A stretch of 64,000 bases of DNA from an uncultured Litoreibacter sp. Lineage in GTDB: Bacteria > Pseudomonadota > Alphaproteobacteria > Rhodobacterales > Rhodobacteraceae. This document shows, one piece after another, positions 8,955 to 16,827 of this stretch. The first letter of the stretch is position 1. Every line of letters starts with the position of its first letter. The stretch lies in the NCBI GenBank assembly GCA_947492995.1, contig CANLOU010000001.1, forward strand, positions 1,187,001 to 1,251,000. The letters are read 5' to 3'. The translations under genes and the position numbers were made by a program. Under the pieces are notes generated by a model. It was not told the DNA's origin, ran no database searches, and saw nothing but the letters and a program-made list of their open reading frames with translations.

Positions 8955-9674
8955 TTACGAGCGGGTGATAAGCGACATTACAGATCGCATCCGTTCTTCT
9001 TCTTTTTCCATAAAGTTTTGGCCCATTTCATAGGCTCTTTGAACTTGGATCATGCGCGCAATTTGACTGACGGGATCCACATTTGAGCTCTCCAAAAACC
9101 CTTGCAAAACAGTAGGGTCGTTGAGCGGCTCAATCTCTCCATCAACAATAAACATTACGCCCTGCTCGCGAATTAAGGTTGAGCCTTCGGTCGGCATGAA
9201 GATCCCAAGTTGCGCCAGTGGATTGCCGTCAACACTTAGGGTTCCGTCGGATGCAAGTGCGATTTTGCCTGCGTCTGCGGGCACAAAAATTGGAGCACCG
9301 CCCGAATCCAAAACCCGGTTCCCATCTGCGGTCACCAGCTCGCCGCCCGCTGTTGCAAAGAATGCGCCAGATCGCGAAAGTCGTAGCCCCGCCTCTGTCT
9401 CAACCTGGAAAAACCCATCCCCTTCGATCGCAAAGTCAAATGTTCCACCGGTTTGTGTCATCCCCCCCTGCCGAAGGTCAGTCCTGTGCGCATTGGCAAC
9501 GGCGAACGATATGGAAGGCTGGTTTGCTCCAGCAGATTTGACATGTTCAGCGAAAATGACACCATCAGCTTTAAAGCCAGTTGTTGAGGCATTCGCGACG
9601 TTGTGCGCAACCGATTGCATCTCTTTCATCAACCCGGATTGACGAGTTAGCGCAGTATAAATTGTGTTTCCCAC
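8955..9674 (-). CDS. flgF: Flagellar proximal rod protein FlgF
   Basis: FlgF is a proximal-rod component. The 239-residue product has the N-terminal rod motif in the FlgF variant (SVAHNVANASTTGFKADGVIF), the GGTFDFAIEGDGFFQVET segment and the C-terminal SNVDPVSQIARMIQVQRAYE helix. It is shorter than FlgG, as usual. The start is 1 bp from the fliQ stop, so fliQ and flgF are almost certainly one transcript. Confidence 0.96.
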   Translation of the reverse strand: MGNTIYTALTRQSGLMKEMQSVAHNVANASTTGFKADGVIFAEHVKSAGANQPSISFAVANAHRTDLRQGGMTQTGGTFDFAIEGDGFFQVETEAGLRLSRSGAFFATAGGELVTADGNRVLDSGGAPIFVPADAGKIALASDGTLSVDGNPLAQLGIFMPTEGSTLIREQGVMFIVDGEIEPLNDPTVLQGFLESSNVDPVSQIARMIQVQRAYEMGQNFMEKEEERMRSVMSLITRS

Positions 9675-9675
9675 C

Positions 9676-9945
9676 CTATCCTCCAGCCACCAATGGAAGA
9701 ATGTTGTCGGTCCAAAAACTTGTGATGGTTTGGGTCATGAAGCTCATTGAAACCCAAAATACTGCAAGCATTGCTCCAACCTTTGGAACAAATGTCAGCG
9801 TCATCTCTTGAATCGAGGTAAGCGCCTGAAAAAGACCGATAATGAGGCCAACGATCAAAGCGACCGTCAATATCGGGGCCGACATTACCACAGCGGCCCA
9901 TAAAGCCTGTCGCAGGACGTCAAAGAATTGGGCCTCACTCATCAT
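9676..9945 (-). CDS. fliQ: Flagellar export gate protein FliQ
   Basis: FliQ is a small inner-membrane component of the FliPQR export gate. The 89-residue product has two hydrophobic helices (about 17-38 and 50-72) and the conserved segment VGLIIGLFQALTSIQEMTLTF between them. This matches the family in length and topology. It overlaps the fliE stop by 1 bp and sits among rod genes, away from fliR, an order I associate with Rhodobacteraceae flagellar loci. Confidence 0.96.
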   Translation of the reverse strand: MMSEAQFFDVLRQALWAAVVMSAPILTVALIVGLIIGLFQALTSIQEMTLTFVPKVGAMLAVFWVSMSFMTQTITSFWTDNILPLVAGG

Positions 9946-10220
9946 CAGACAGGCATCCGAAGAATTTCTTGATATGCCTCTACAACCTTGTCTCTCACAG
10001 ACACGACTGTTTGAACCGCTAGTTCAGACTGTGCCAAGGCTTGCACCAATGCGTGGGGATCGGCACCGGTGGTCACAGCTTGTTTTGCCATCGCCTCCCC
10101 ATGCTCGAGTACTTTTGCAAATTCCTGGATAGGGTCCTGGAATGATTGTTCCGGTTTCGGTTGTGTGGGGGTCTTTGCTGCAGCGTAGCTTTGCACAGCA
10201 AGTTGGGCTGAAATATCCAT
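9945..10220 (-). CDS. fliE: Flagellar hook-basal body protein FliE
   Basis: FliE joins the MS ring to the proximal rod. The 91-residue product has the helical C-terminal half typical of FliE (GADPHALVQALAQSELAVQT followed by VVSVRDKVVEAYQEILRMPV). The EILRMPV ending is a strong family marker. It lies between flgC (9-bp gap) and fliQ (1-bp overlap) in the minus-strand operon. Confidence 0.95.
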   Translation of the reverse strand: MDISAQLAVQSYAAAKTPTQPKPEQSFQDPIQEFAKVLEHGEAMAKQAVTTGADPHALVQALAQSELAVQTVVSVRDKVVEAYQEILRMPV

Positions 10221-10229
10221 TTTTGCTTC

Positions 10230-10622
10230 CTATTTACGCAATAAGTCGATGACAGCCGCAGACATCTTGCGTGCTTGCTCAAACATCTTGATGTTCGCTT
10301 CATAGCTTCGCTGAGCTTCCCGCGCGTCAGCCATTTCCACGATGATATTGACGTTTGAGCCGTCATAATATCCGGCCTCATCGGCCATTGGATGGGCAGG
10401 GTCATGTATTCTTGGCAGCTTTGTTGGATCAAGCGTAACGTCACCTTGTTTGACGGTACCGTTTGATTGACCGGTCGCCATCACCTGTTCAAAAGACGCG
10501 GTTTTCCGGCGGAACCCAGGTGTGTCAAGGTTCGCCATGTTCTCTGAAACAATGCGCAGTCTTGAAGCTTGTGCCTGCATTCCACTGGCGGCGAGCATGA
10601 GAGATTTGCTTAAACTGTTCAT
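10230..10622 (-). CDS. flgC: Flagellar proximal rod protein FlgC
   Basis: FlgC is a proximal-rod component. The 130-residue product has the N-terminal motif (AASGMQAQASRLRIVSENMA, NLDTPGFRR) and the C-terminal helix with EMADAREAQRSYEANIKMFEQ. The DSNV-like stretch before it reads YDGSNVNIIVEMADA, matching FlgC. It follows flgB by 8 bp and precedes fliE by 9 bp. Confidence 0.97.
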   Translation of the reverse strand: MNSLSKSLMLAASGMQAQASRLRIVSENMANLDTPGFRRKTASFEQVMATGQSNGTVKQGDVTLDPTKLPRIHDPAHPMADEAGYYDGSNVNIIVEMADAREAQRSYEANIKMFEQARKMSAAVIDLLRK

Positions 10623-10630
10623 TGCGGTTC

Positions 10631-11023
10631 CTAACGTCCTCGGCCAATGCTTGTTCGCAGAATACTCAGAGCATTTTGGTAAACAGTCATTGCCCGGGAA
10701 TGTTGGCGCTCTGCTTCGATTGATTTCAGGGTTTCTTGTTCGATCGAAACCGAATTTCCATTTGGCGAAATGGCTGCGGTTTCATCTGGGACGGCTTTAG
10801 TGGCCATGTTGTCAAATAGGCCAGTTAGATGCATCTCTCTTGAAATGCGCATTGGGCGGCCTGACATCACTACGTCTGGGCTGTGATTTAGATCTGGCAG
10901 AGTCATCGCCCTAAAGTCGGGCGTGTCGGCATGCGCAATATTCTTTGCGACAACAGCTTGTTGATGTGCTGCATGCTTTGCAGTCGCATGTGCTGATTGA
11001 AATAACTCTAGCGATGTAAACAT
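10631..11023 (-). CDS. flgB: Flagellar proximal rod protein FlgB
   Basis: FlgB is the first proximal-rod protein and here the first gene of the minus-strand operon. The 130-residue product begins MFTSLELFQSAHATAKHAAH and carries the rod motif AVVAKNIAHADTPDFRAMTL. I chose the ATG at 11023 over the one 27 bp upstream because a GGGAGAAG Shine-Dalgarno lies just before it and the N terminus then matches other FlgB proteins. The gene is divergent from fliI; the 89 bp between them must hold promoters for both. Confidence 0.94.
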   Translation of the reverse strand: MFTSLELFQSAHATAKHAAHQQAVVAKNIAHADTPDFRAMTLPDLNHSPDVVMSGRPMRISREMHLTGLFDNMATKAVPDETAAISPNGNSVSIEQETLKSIEAERQHSRAMTVYQNALSILRTSIGRGR

Positions 11024-11112
11024 CGGGGCTTCTCCCGCGATTGGTTTCAACGAAGCATTAAGGGTGATTCCTTTAGAAACAGTAATCAGGTTTAAAAAAG
11101 GAAGCGGTTAAC
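11024..11112. promoter_or_regulatory. Divergent promoter region flgB / fliI
   Basis: This 89-bp AT-rich stretch separates the divergent starts of the rod-gene operon (flgB) and fliI. It must contain the control signals of both units, together with the ribosome-binding sites: GGGAGAAG on the minus strand for flgB and AGGAAG on the plus strand for fliI. I cannot identify a clear sigma-factor consensus or a TTAA-N7-TTAA CtrA site in it. Confidence 0.5.
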
Positions 11113-12453
11113 GTGGGAAACACTAGTTTTGCCTCTCTGGAAGGCGAAATTGCAGAAACGTCACCCGTCCAACGTGTTGGCTTTGTTGTGGGGACATCGA
11201 AGGGAATAGTAGAGGTTTCCGGGTTGGCTGCGTTCGTCGCTATGGGAGATCTTGTAGAAGTTCGGTCAGCAGATATCCGCAAACGGGCGGAGGTCGTTGA
11301 TATCACCAAGACTTTGGTTCACCTTTTGCCCGACGATGGGCTGACCGGCATTGGTGTCGGTGATGAGGTGGTTATCTTAGGGGCAGGTAACGTTAGGCCC
11401 GATATGTCTTGGATCGGTCGCATTCTAGATGCCTATGCTGATCCACTAGATGGCGCGCCTCTGTTGAAGGGGCCGCAGGCACGCGCGGTCCGCAGCGCAC
11501 CCCCACCAGCTGTAGATCGCAGGCGGCTTGGACCCATCTTGGAAACTGGTATTTCGGCGTTTAACACCTTCTTGCCGATAGTCCGCGGCCAGCGCATTGG
11601 CTTATTTGCCGGTTCAGGCGTTGGGAAATCAAGCTTGTTGGCAATGCTCGCTCAACGCGTGGAAGCGGATTTCATCGTTATTGCCTTAGTGGGGGAACGA
11701 GGGCGAGAGGTCCGTGAATTTGTCGAAGACACGCTTGGTCCTGACGGGCGCGCAAGATCAGTGGTCGTCGCCGCGACATCAGACCAATCCCCCATTATGA
11801 GGCGACGGGCGGCTTGGACCGCTATGACCATCGCCGAATACCTGCGTGACCAAGGTGCACATGTTCTATTCCTGTGCGATTCGGTAACGCGCTTTTGTGA
11901 GGCACATCGTGAAGTCGCGACTTCAACCGGGGAGCCCGCGTCAATTCGAGGGTTCCCGGCTTCGACGACACATAACGTTATGGAGCTTTGCGAGCGGGCA
12001 GGCCCAGGTCCCGAGGGCGCAGGCGACATAACGGCGATCATGTCGGTGCTTGTCGCAGGGTCGGACATGGATGAGCCGGTCGCCGATATGGTTCGTGGAG
12101 TCTTGGACGGTCACGTGGTCTTAGATCGCTCGATTGCAGAACGTGGCCGTTTCCCAGCAATAGACGTCCTTAAGTCCGTTTCGCGGAGTTTTCTGTCCGC
12201 GTTGGATGATGAATCCAGAGAGGTCATCGCGCTAGCAAAACAGCTAATCGCGGCCTATGAGGAAACGGAAATAATGATCCAGACCGGTCTTTATCAGCAA
12301 GGTTCGGACCCTGAGGTGGATAGAGCCATTCGGCTAAGGCCGCGATTGGAAAGCTTTCTTTCGTCGGATCGAAAGTCAGGGTTTTTGACTAATTCAGAAG
12401 ATCAAGCTCATCTGAAGCGTTTGATTGAAGGCAGCGCCCCGCAAGCAGGTTAG
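11113..12453 (+). CDS. fliI: Flagellar export ATPase FliI
   Basis: FliI is the cytoplasmic ATPase that energises unfolding and delivery of flagellar export substrates. The 446-residue product has the Walker A motif in GLFAGSGVGKSSLLAMLAQR (about residues 160-179). It also has the LVGERGREVREFVED segment, a Walker B region (HVLFLCDSVTRFCEAHREVA) and the SIRGFPAST and RGRFPAIDVLKSVSR stretches conserved in FliI/YscN ATPases. The start is a GTG preceded by AGGAAG. No fliJ or fliH follows: the next ~250 bp are non-coding and the next gene is on the other strand. Confidence 0.97.
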   Translation: MGNTSFASLEGEIAETSPVQRVGFVVGTSKGIVEVSGLAAFVAMGDLVEVRSADIRKRAEVVDITKTLVHLLPDDGLTGIGVGDEVVILGAGNVRPDMSWIGRILDAYADPLDGAPLLKGPQARAVRSAPPPAVDRRRLGPILETGISAFNTFLPIVRGQRIGLFAGSGVGKSSLLAMLAQRVEADFIVIALVGERGREVREFVEDTLGPDGRARSVVVAATSDQSPIMRRRAAWTAMTIAEYLRDQGAHVLFLCDSVTRFCEAHREVATSTGEPASIRGFPASTTHNVMELCERAGPGPEGAGDITAIMSVLVAGSDMDEPVADMVRGVLDGHVVLDRSIAERGRFPAIDVLKSVSRSFLSALDDESREVIALAKQLIAAYEETEIMIQTGLYQQGSDPEVDRAIRLRPRLESFLSSDRKSGFLTNSEDQAHLKRLIEGSAPQAG

Positions 12454-12707
12454 GGATATTCGGGCCAGCTCATTCCATTTATCTTTTATTTTTCCGCTAG
12501 TATTGATTGAGTTGGGTTATATTTCTATTTCCAAAGTTGAGTATTTTGCTGAAGTACCGTCTAAAAATATGATAGCCTTAGCAGGGGCGCTGATTCATAG
12601 AACAGAGGGCTTAGTCTAGTAATTATTAGACATTAAATTTTTCTTAGGACTAGATGTTCCAATCTTGTAACAAATACTCATTAGTCTGAGCCCAGAAATG
12701 AATCTTG

Positions 12708-13487
12708 TTACCGAGATATTAAGGTAAGCGCGATTGAGTTAGAAGAAAGAACTTCTACTTCAGAAATTTGGGATCTCAATAAGAACTGATCTACTAGTTT
12801 GTTCTGATTGACTTCTTCGTTTATAGTGTCGACTTTATCTGTTCCAAGTATGGAATTTGCTCTATCTTTGAAAATCGATAGCTGGTCATCGATTGGCAAA
12901 CCAGAGGCCGAATCTGGCAGCCCAAAGGCAACCTCAAAAACCCGCCGTAGCGGCGGTGAACCAAAGATATTGAACCATTTGGAATCATTAGACCCTGAGC
13001 TGGAACTAATGCGTGATAGCTCGGAGTTGACACTTAGGCCTAAACGAAAGTTAGAATTTTGTTCTCCGACAGAGATTTGGAACTGATTATCAATGAAATC
13101 AGAAATGACTGTTGAGATTACCTCGTTACCCGCCTTCGTGTTGCCGAGAAAGCTAAAACGCTCTGACAATTCTCGATAGCGCGTATCTGACAGCAGGTTT
13201 GCAAGGGCATCAGGCGCACCTGTACCTTCACTAAGGATCTTCTTTATGAAAAATTTGTTATCTAAATCTTCCTCGAGACCAACAGATCCGAGTGCGACTG
13301 AAAGAGCATCACGATTATCCATAAGCTCAGAAATACTAGTAATTGTTTCCATCGTTTTCTCAAACTGGACGATTTGACGTTCGATAACACTGACTCGTGC
13401 TAGGTTATCTTTCTGTTGGGCCTGTGTGTTCTGCAAGAACCTCCATCCCGACAAGTTGGAGCTAGGAAATACGGGTATAAAGTTCAT
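12708..13487 (-). CDS. DUF1217-type flagellar-locus protein
   Basis: I assign this to the DUF1217 family, which occurs in alphaproteobacterial flagellar loci and whose role is not established as far as I know. I chose the ATG at 13487 because it overlaps the flbT stop (ATGA) and gives the family-like start MNFIPVFPSSNLSGWRFLQN. A longer reading would run through flbT. The 259-residue product is soluble and mostly helical, with YRELSERFSFLG near the middle and a run of polar residues towards the C terminus. It is the last gene of the apparent flagellin-flaF-flbT run. It could be a secreted or structural accessory of the filament. Confidence 0.8.
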   Translation of the reverse strand: MNFIPVFPSSNLSGWRFLQNTQAQQKDNLARVSVIERQIVQFEKTMETITSISELMDNRDALSVALGSVGLEEDLDNKFFIKKILSEGTGAPDALANLLSDTRYRELSERFSFLGNTKAGNEVISTVISDFIDNQFQISVGEQNSNFRLGLSVNSELSRISSSSGSNDSKWFNIFGSPPLRRVFEVAFGLPDSASGLPIDDQLSIFKDRANSILGTDKVDTINEEVNQNKLVDQFLLRSQISEVEVLSSNSIALTLISR

Positions 13488-13888
13488 GCATGAGGTCCTG
13501 CGAGAAGGCTTTCTTCCAGCTTTATGAAGCCGCGCAGTACTTTTAGGGCTTGATATACGTTCCCGCTTTCGAAGTGTGTTGATACGTCCTCGAGCTTGCA
13601 AAAGCTCTCGCTATCAATAAATGCTAATTTCAGCTCTTCCAATCCCCTTGATACCTGAAATGATGCTTGCGAAAGGGCCAAGTCTCCTGACAGAATCAAC
13701 TGCAGGACGTAGCAAACTCGCTTTACGGGTGTATCTGCATTTTCAGGGTGTATCGCGTCTCTAAGGCGAAGAATGTTTGCTTTAGGCGTAAGAATGTTCA
13801 GACTGCTCCGCCGGTTTCCGTTTTCAATGACGGCGCCATTCACTAGAATGCGCTCTTGTGGTCCAAGCTTAAGTACTAGCCCGCTCAT
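13484..13888 (-). CDS. flbT: Flagellin synthesis regulator FlbT
   Basis: FlbT is a post-transcriptional regulator that, in Caulobacter, binds the 5' leader of flagellin mRNA and limits its translation until hook assembly is finished. The 134-residue product starts MSGLVLKLGPQERILVNGAV and has the NILTPKANILRLRDAIHP and VKRVCYVLQLILSGD segments typical of FlbT. It overlaps flaF at its start and the DUF1217-type gene at its end by ATGA junctions. Its presence beside the flagellin gene suggests the same translational checkpoint works here. Confidence 0.96.
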   Translation of the reverse strand: MSGLVLKLGPQERILVNGAVIENGNRRSSLNILTPKANILRLRDAIHPENADTPVKRVCYVLQLILSGDLALSQASFQVSRGLEELKLAFIDSESFCKLEDVSTHFESGNVYQALKVLRGFIKLEESLLAGPHA

Positions 13889-14262
13889 CTAATTGCCATC
13901 GGCTTGAGGCCACGCATGACTGAAACATTAACGTCAATAAGCGCTGACGGATCCGCTTCTTTCTTTAATACCTTACGGGAGTGAGCAATAGTGAACTCAA
14001 ATAAGAAAAACAGCTGAGCCTTTAAGTCTTCCGAAAGTGTGTTATCTGATGAGGTCACACTGCTCGCAATCGCAGTCCACAACCTTCTGTTTTCATCTAC
14101 CGCTTTGACAAGACAACCAAATGCCTTCGGCTGATCTTGAGTCGCGCTGCGAAGGTTGGATGTTACTCTTGCAAAGACGTCGAACTCCGACGCTTTTTCA
14201 GATTTTGCCGGGTTGTCTAGCGTGTCATAAGCGCCAAGCGCTCTTTCCATAATTGCCATCAA
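13885..14262 (-). CDS. flaF: Flagellin synthesis/secretion factor FlaF
   Basis: FlaF is required for flagellin synthesis or secretion in alphaproteobacteria and opposes FlbT. The 125-residue product contains the family pattern: an N-terminal AYDTLDNPAKSEKASEFDVF, a central KAFGCLVKAVDENRRLWTAI and a C-terminal EDLKAQLFFLFEFTIAHSRK. It follows flagellin by ~56 bp and overlaps flbT by 4 bp. Two adjacent ATG codons make the exact start uncertain by a few residues. Confidence 0.95.
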   Translation of the reverse strand: MMAIMERALGAYDTLDNPAKSEKASEFDVFARVTSNLRSATQDQPKAFGCLVKAVDENRRLWTAIASSVTSSDNTLSEDLKAQLFFLFEFTIAHSRKVLKKEADPSALIDVNVSVMRGLKPMAIR

Positions 14263-14318
14263 AGGTCGCCTAAATGATTTTCAGAATATAAGGGACGCCC
14301 AGAGGGCGCCCCATGTCT

Positions 14319-15797
14319 TTAGCGGAAAAGAGACAAAATGCTCTGAGGTGCTTGGTTTGCAATCGAAAGAGCTTGCACGCCAAGCTGCTGCTGCACTTGA
14401 AGTGCTTGTAGTCGAGCAGATGCCTCCTCCATGTCGGCGTCGACAAGTGTGCCAATGCCAGTTTTCAGGGAGTCCGTAAGCTTATCTATGAACTCTGCTT
14501 GAATTTCAATTCGCCCTTGATCCGAGCCAAATTCAGACGCGGCATCGATCGAGTTTTGTATAAGCACTTCGATATTTGCCAACGCGGCATCAGCACCCTC
14601 ATTCGATGTAACGTCAATATTGTCGAGCCCAAACAACCCGCCAGACGCCTCACCATCCGCAGCACCTACAGATGTGAAAGTCGTGATTGGTGTCGAGCTA
14701 TCATTGTCGATCTTGAGAATCTGGGCTCCGCTATCGTCGGTCGTGACGAGCGTTGAAATCCCGTCGATTTCGGCAGCGTCAATTGCCGCCTTTAGTCCGT
14801 TTGCAACATCTTCGAACGTCTCACCCTGACCGGCTATGTAGGTGGCCACTGTGGAGCCAACTGTCACCCGATACCCATCACCCTCGTTGACCTGAGCTAC
14901 TTGAGAGAAGGTCACGTTCTCCGCGCGCTCAGCAATCGTCACGGTTGCATCCGAGACGCCGGTGCCCGTAAAGGTCGCATCGACATCTTCAAAAGCTCGG
15001 GTCGATGTGAGAACCAAATCGCTTCCGGTACGGCCTGCTGAAATGCCCTCCAAGCCAAGTGCGTTGATGGCGCCGGCAATTTGGTCAATCGCATCTTCCT
15101 CGGATACTGCGCCGAAGTCAGCCCCTGTAAAGGTCAAAGTTGATCCGGCAATCGTGATCTCGAATGTGTCGGAAGAACTATCGGCGGTATCGGCAAAGGT
15201 GATCGACTGCGTATTGCCGGTATTGGCAATTGGCCCTGCGGATGCGGTCGCATTTGCGCTCAGTGCAGTGCCGGTACCATAAACGCCGGCGTCGGTTGTC
15301 AAGTCTTGACGAGATACTTCGATATTGCTTGCGGTAACTTGCCCTGATGCCTGGCGGTCGAGCGATGCTAGGATGTCTACGCTTTCAGTGCCCTTCAGAA
15401 GGTTGAGCCCATTAAATTGGGCCGCACCGGTCACCGATCCGATTTGTGCTGTCAAAGCATCGATATCATTCTGGATTTTGCTTCGGTCAACATTCTCTTC
15501 TTGAGAGGCAACAATCTTGCCTTTAATTTCGGTAAGTAGGTCAGTCACAGTCTCGGCACCCTGTCGTGCGACTGCGATTGTTGATTCGCCCAGCGAGAGG
15601 CTTTCGGAAATCGCTTTGAATCCCTGGACGTCGGACTCCATTACTTTTGAAATAGCCCACAGTGCGGAATTGTCTTTTGCAGAACCAACTGACTTGCCGG
15701 TGGAAATTTCAGACTGTACGCTTGCAAGGTTCGAGTTGATAGTCTTCAGCGTTTGGAGCGCGACCATCGCGCTGCTATTGGTGAGAATACTTGACAT
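14319..15797 (-). CDS. fliC: Flagellin with expanded variable domain
   Basis: This is the filament subunit. The first ~140 residues (SSILTNSSAMVALQTLKTIN onward) and the last ~80 (ending LSIANQAPQSILSLFR) are the conserved D0/D1 helices. The middle is a long Thr/Ser/Gly/Ala-rich region. It contains two IN-motif-like units, one around ITIAGSTLTFTGADFG with INALGLEGIS after it, the other around YRVTVGSTVATYIAGQGE with IDAAEIDGIS after it. At 492 residues it is longer than the compact flagellins of many alphaproteobacteria, the extra length being the exposed domain. It sits upstream of flaF-flbT. Confidence 0.96.
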   Translation of the reverse strand: MSSILTNSSAMVALQTLKTINSNLASVQSEISTGKSVGSAKDNSALWAISKVMESDVQGFKAISESLSLGESTIAVARQGAETVTDLLTEIKGKIVASQEENVDRSKIQNDIDALTAQIGSVTGAAQFNGLNLLKGTESVDILASLDRQASGQVTASNIEVSRQDLTTDAGVYGTGTALSANATASAGPIANTGNTQSITFADTADSSSDTFEITIAGSTLTFTGADFGAVSEEDAIDQIAGAINALGLEGISAGRTGSDLVLTSTRAFEDVDATFTGTGVSDATVTIAERAENVTFSQVAQVNEGDGYRVTVGSTVATYIAGQGETFEDVANGLKAAIDAAEIDGISTLVTTDDSGAQILKIDNDSSTPITTFTSVGAADGEASGGLFGLDNIDVTSNEGADAALANIEVLIQNSIDAASEFGSDQGRIEIQAEFIDKLTDSLKTGIGTLVDADMEEASARLQALQVQQQLGVQALSIANQAPQSILSLFR

Positions 15798-16098
15798 ATA
15801 AAGATCCTATGTTTGCGCTTTCGACGCATAGTTTCAGGCCGCTTGCAGCGGTATGATTGTCCTTCTGACATCTGTTCAAACCAATTCTTTGGAATGCCCA
15901 AGTCCGTTTTTAGACTTGCCGTCGATATAGGACGCTTCGAAGTTAAATGAAGCATTAATACGTGTAATTGGATTGCTTTGATATTTCCCAAATTTCTTGG
16001 AAAATTTTTATAACAATTTTTATGACCTAATATAAATACAGATGATATCGAAATAAATCTCGATATTTCTTCGGTTCCGTTTTTGACAAACTATAGAA
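15798..16098. promoter_or_regulatory. Intergenic region holding flagellin leader and promoter
   Basis: This 301-bp AT-rich gap lies upstream of flagellin and downstream of the FlgN-like gene, both on the minus strand. On the minus strand it contains a small hairpin (CAAGTC, 8-nt loop, GACTTG, near 15898-15920) that would fall in the flagellin 5' leader. It also contains two TTAA half-sites at 15943-15946 and 15955-15958. The half-sites are 8 bp apart, one base wider than a canonical CtrA box, so I do not claim CtrA binding. FlbT acts on flagellin leaders in Caulobacter, so the leader hairpin is a plausible target. Confidence 0.4.
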
Positions 16099-16455
16099 CT
16101 ATGCAATCCTCGAAACGGTATTCCGTAGTCCAAGCTCAGCATCTACCTTCCCATCGATTGCATATGTGTTTAGCTGTTTTGTGGCAGAGGAGATTGCCGC
16201 AATTCTTTTCTTTGCGTTTGCTATTCCGTCAAGAGATGCCTTAAGAAGATTTTCATTTCTTTCTAACTGATCTTTGAAGGTCAAAAAAGAAACTGATGGC
16301 ACGAACTCTTTTTCTTCCAGTATTCTGCGATATACCGCTTCTTTTTTTTGGCATATGGTTTGTAGAAGTTCCAAATTTCCGCATCGAAGTGCATCCGCCT
16401 CGTCCTCTAAAATTTCGGAGAATTGCTCTTCGACTGTCATTTTACCTCTATTCAT
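16099..16455 (-). CDS. FlgN-like flagellar chaperone
   Basis: The protein has 118 residues and is almost entirely helical, with no membrane segment. It has an acidic N half (EQFSEILEDEADALRCGNLE) and a basic Lys-rich centre (CQKKEAVYRRILEEKEFVP). This is the size and pattern of FlgN, the chaperone for hook-associated proteins FlgK and FlgL. It overlaps the FlgJ-like gene upstream by 8 bp, so the two are coupled. FlgN proteins diverge strongly, so I assign it from length, helicity and context rather than from a strong motif. Confidence 0.65.
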   Translation of the reverse strand: MNRGKMTVEEQFSEILEDEADALRCGNLELLQTICQKKEAVYRRILEEKEFVPSVSFLTFKDQLERNENLLKASLDGIANAKKRIAAISSATKQLNTYAIDGKVDAELGLRNTVSRIA

Positions 16456-16720
16456 ACTTTGCCTTCATTGCTTCAAATATGTGTTGTGCTATTCCTAAAC
16501 TACCTGTTTCTGTTAGTGCTCGAGCATGTTCAGAAACCAGGAAGCTTGCAAATTGATCTTCCCCAGTGCCCCCACCAAACTCTGAGGGTGTCTTCCCGAT
16601 ACCCGTTGATTTCAACATTTCAGCGATGAACACCGTTTCAAGCTCTTCTGACGTTTTTCGAAGTTCAGATGCCTGATTTGACGATAGACCGTTCATCGGC
16701 GTTGTTCCCACCAAGTCCAT
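16448..16720 (-). CDS. FlgJ-like rod-binding protein (no muramidase domain)
   Basis: The 90-residue product matches the N-terminal rod-binding domain of FlgJ (KTSEELETVFIAEMLKSTGI, then GGGTGEDQFASFLVSEHARA). It lacks the C-terminal peptidoglycan hydrolase domain of enterobacterial FlgJ, which is the normal state in alphaproteobacteria. A separate hydrolase must therefore open the wall for the rod. The start could be residue 1 or the Met at residue 9. It is followed by the overlapping FlgN-like gene and is divergent from fliK. Confidence 0.85.
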   Translation of the reverse strand: MDLVGTTPMNGLSSNQASELRKTSEELETVFIAEMLKSTGIGKTPSEFGGGTGEDQFASFLVSEHARALTETGSLGIAQHIFEAMKAKYE

Positions 16721-16827
16721 TCGAAGGTACCTCTAATTGTGTCAATTATTGTCTCTATAGGCAGTGATGAGTAAAGATCTGGTAATCAATTTCACTCAAA
16801 GTGCCGCTGACAAGATGTCGAGGAAAA

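Noticed and set aside
15943-15958. Possible CtrA site upstream of flagellin
   Set aside because: The two TTAA half-sites are 8 bp apart, whereas the CtrA consensus needs 7. I mention the half-sites in the region entry but do not claim CtrA binding.
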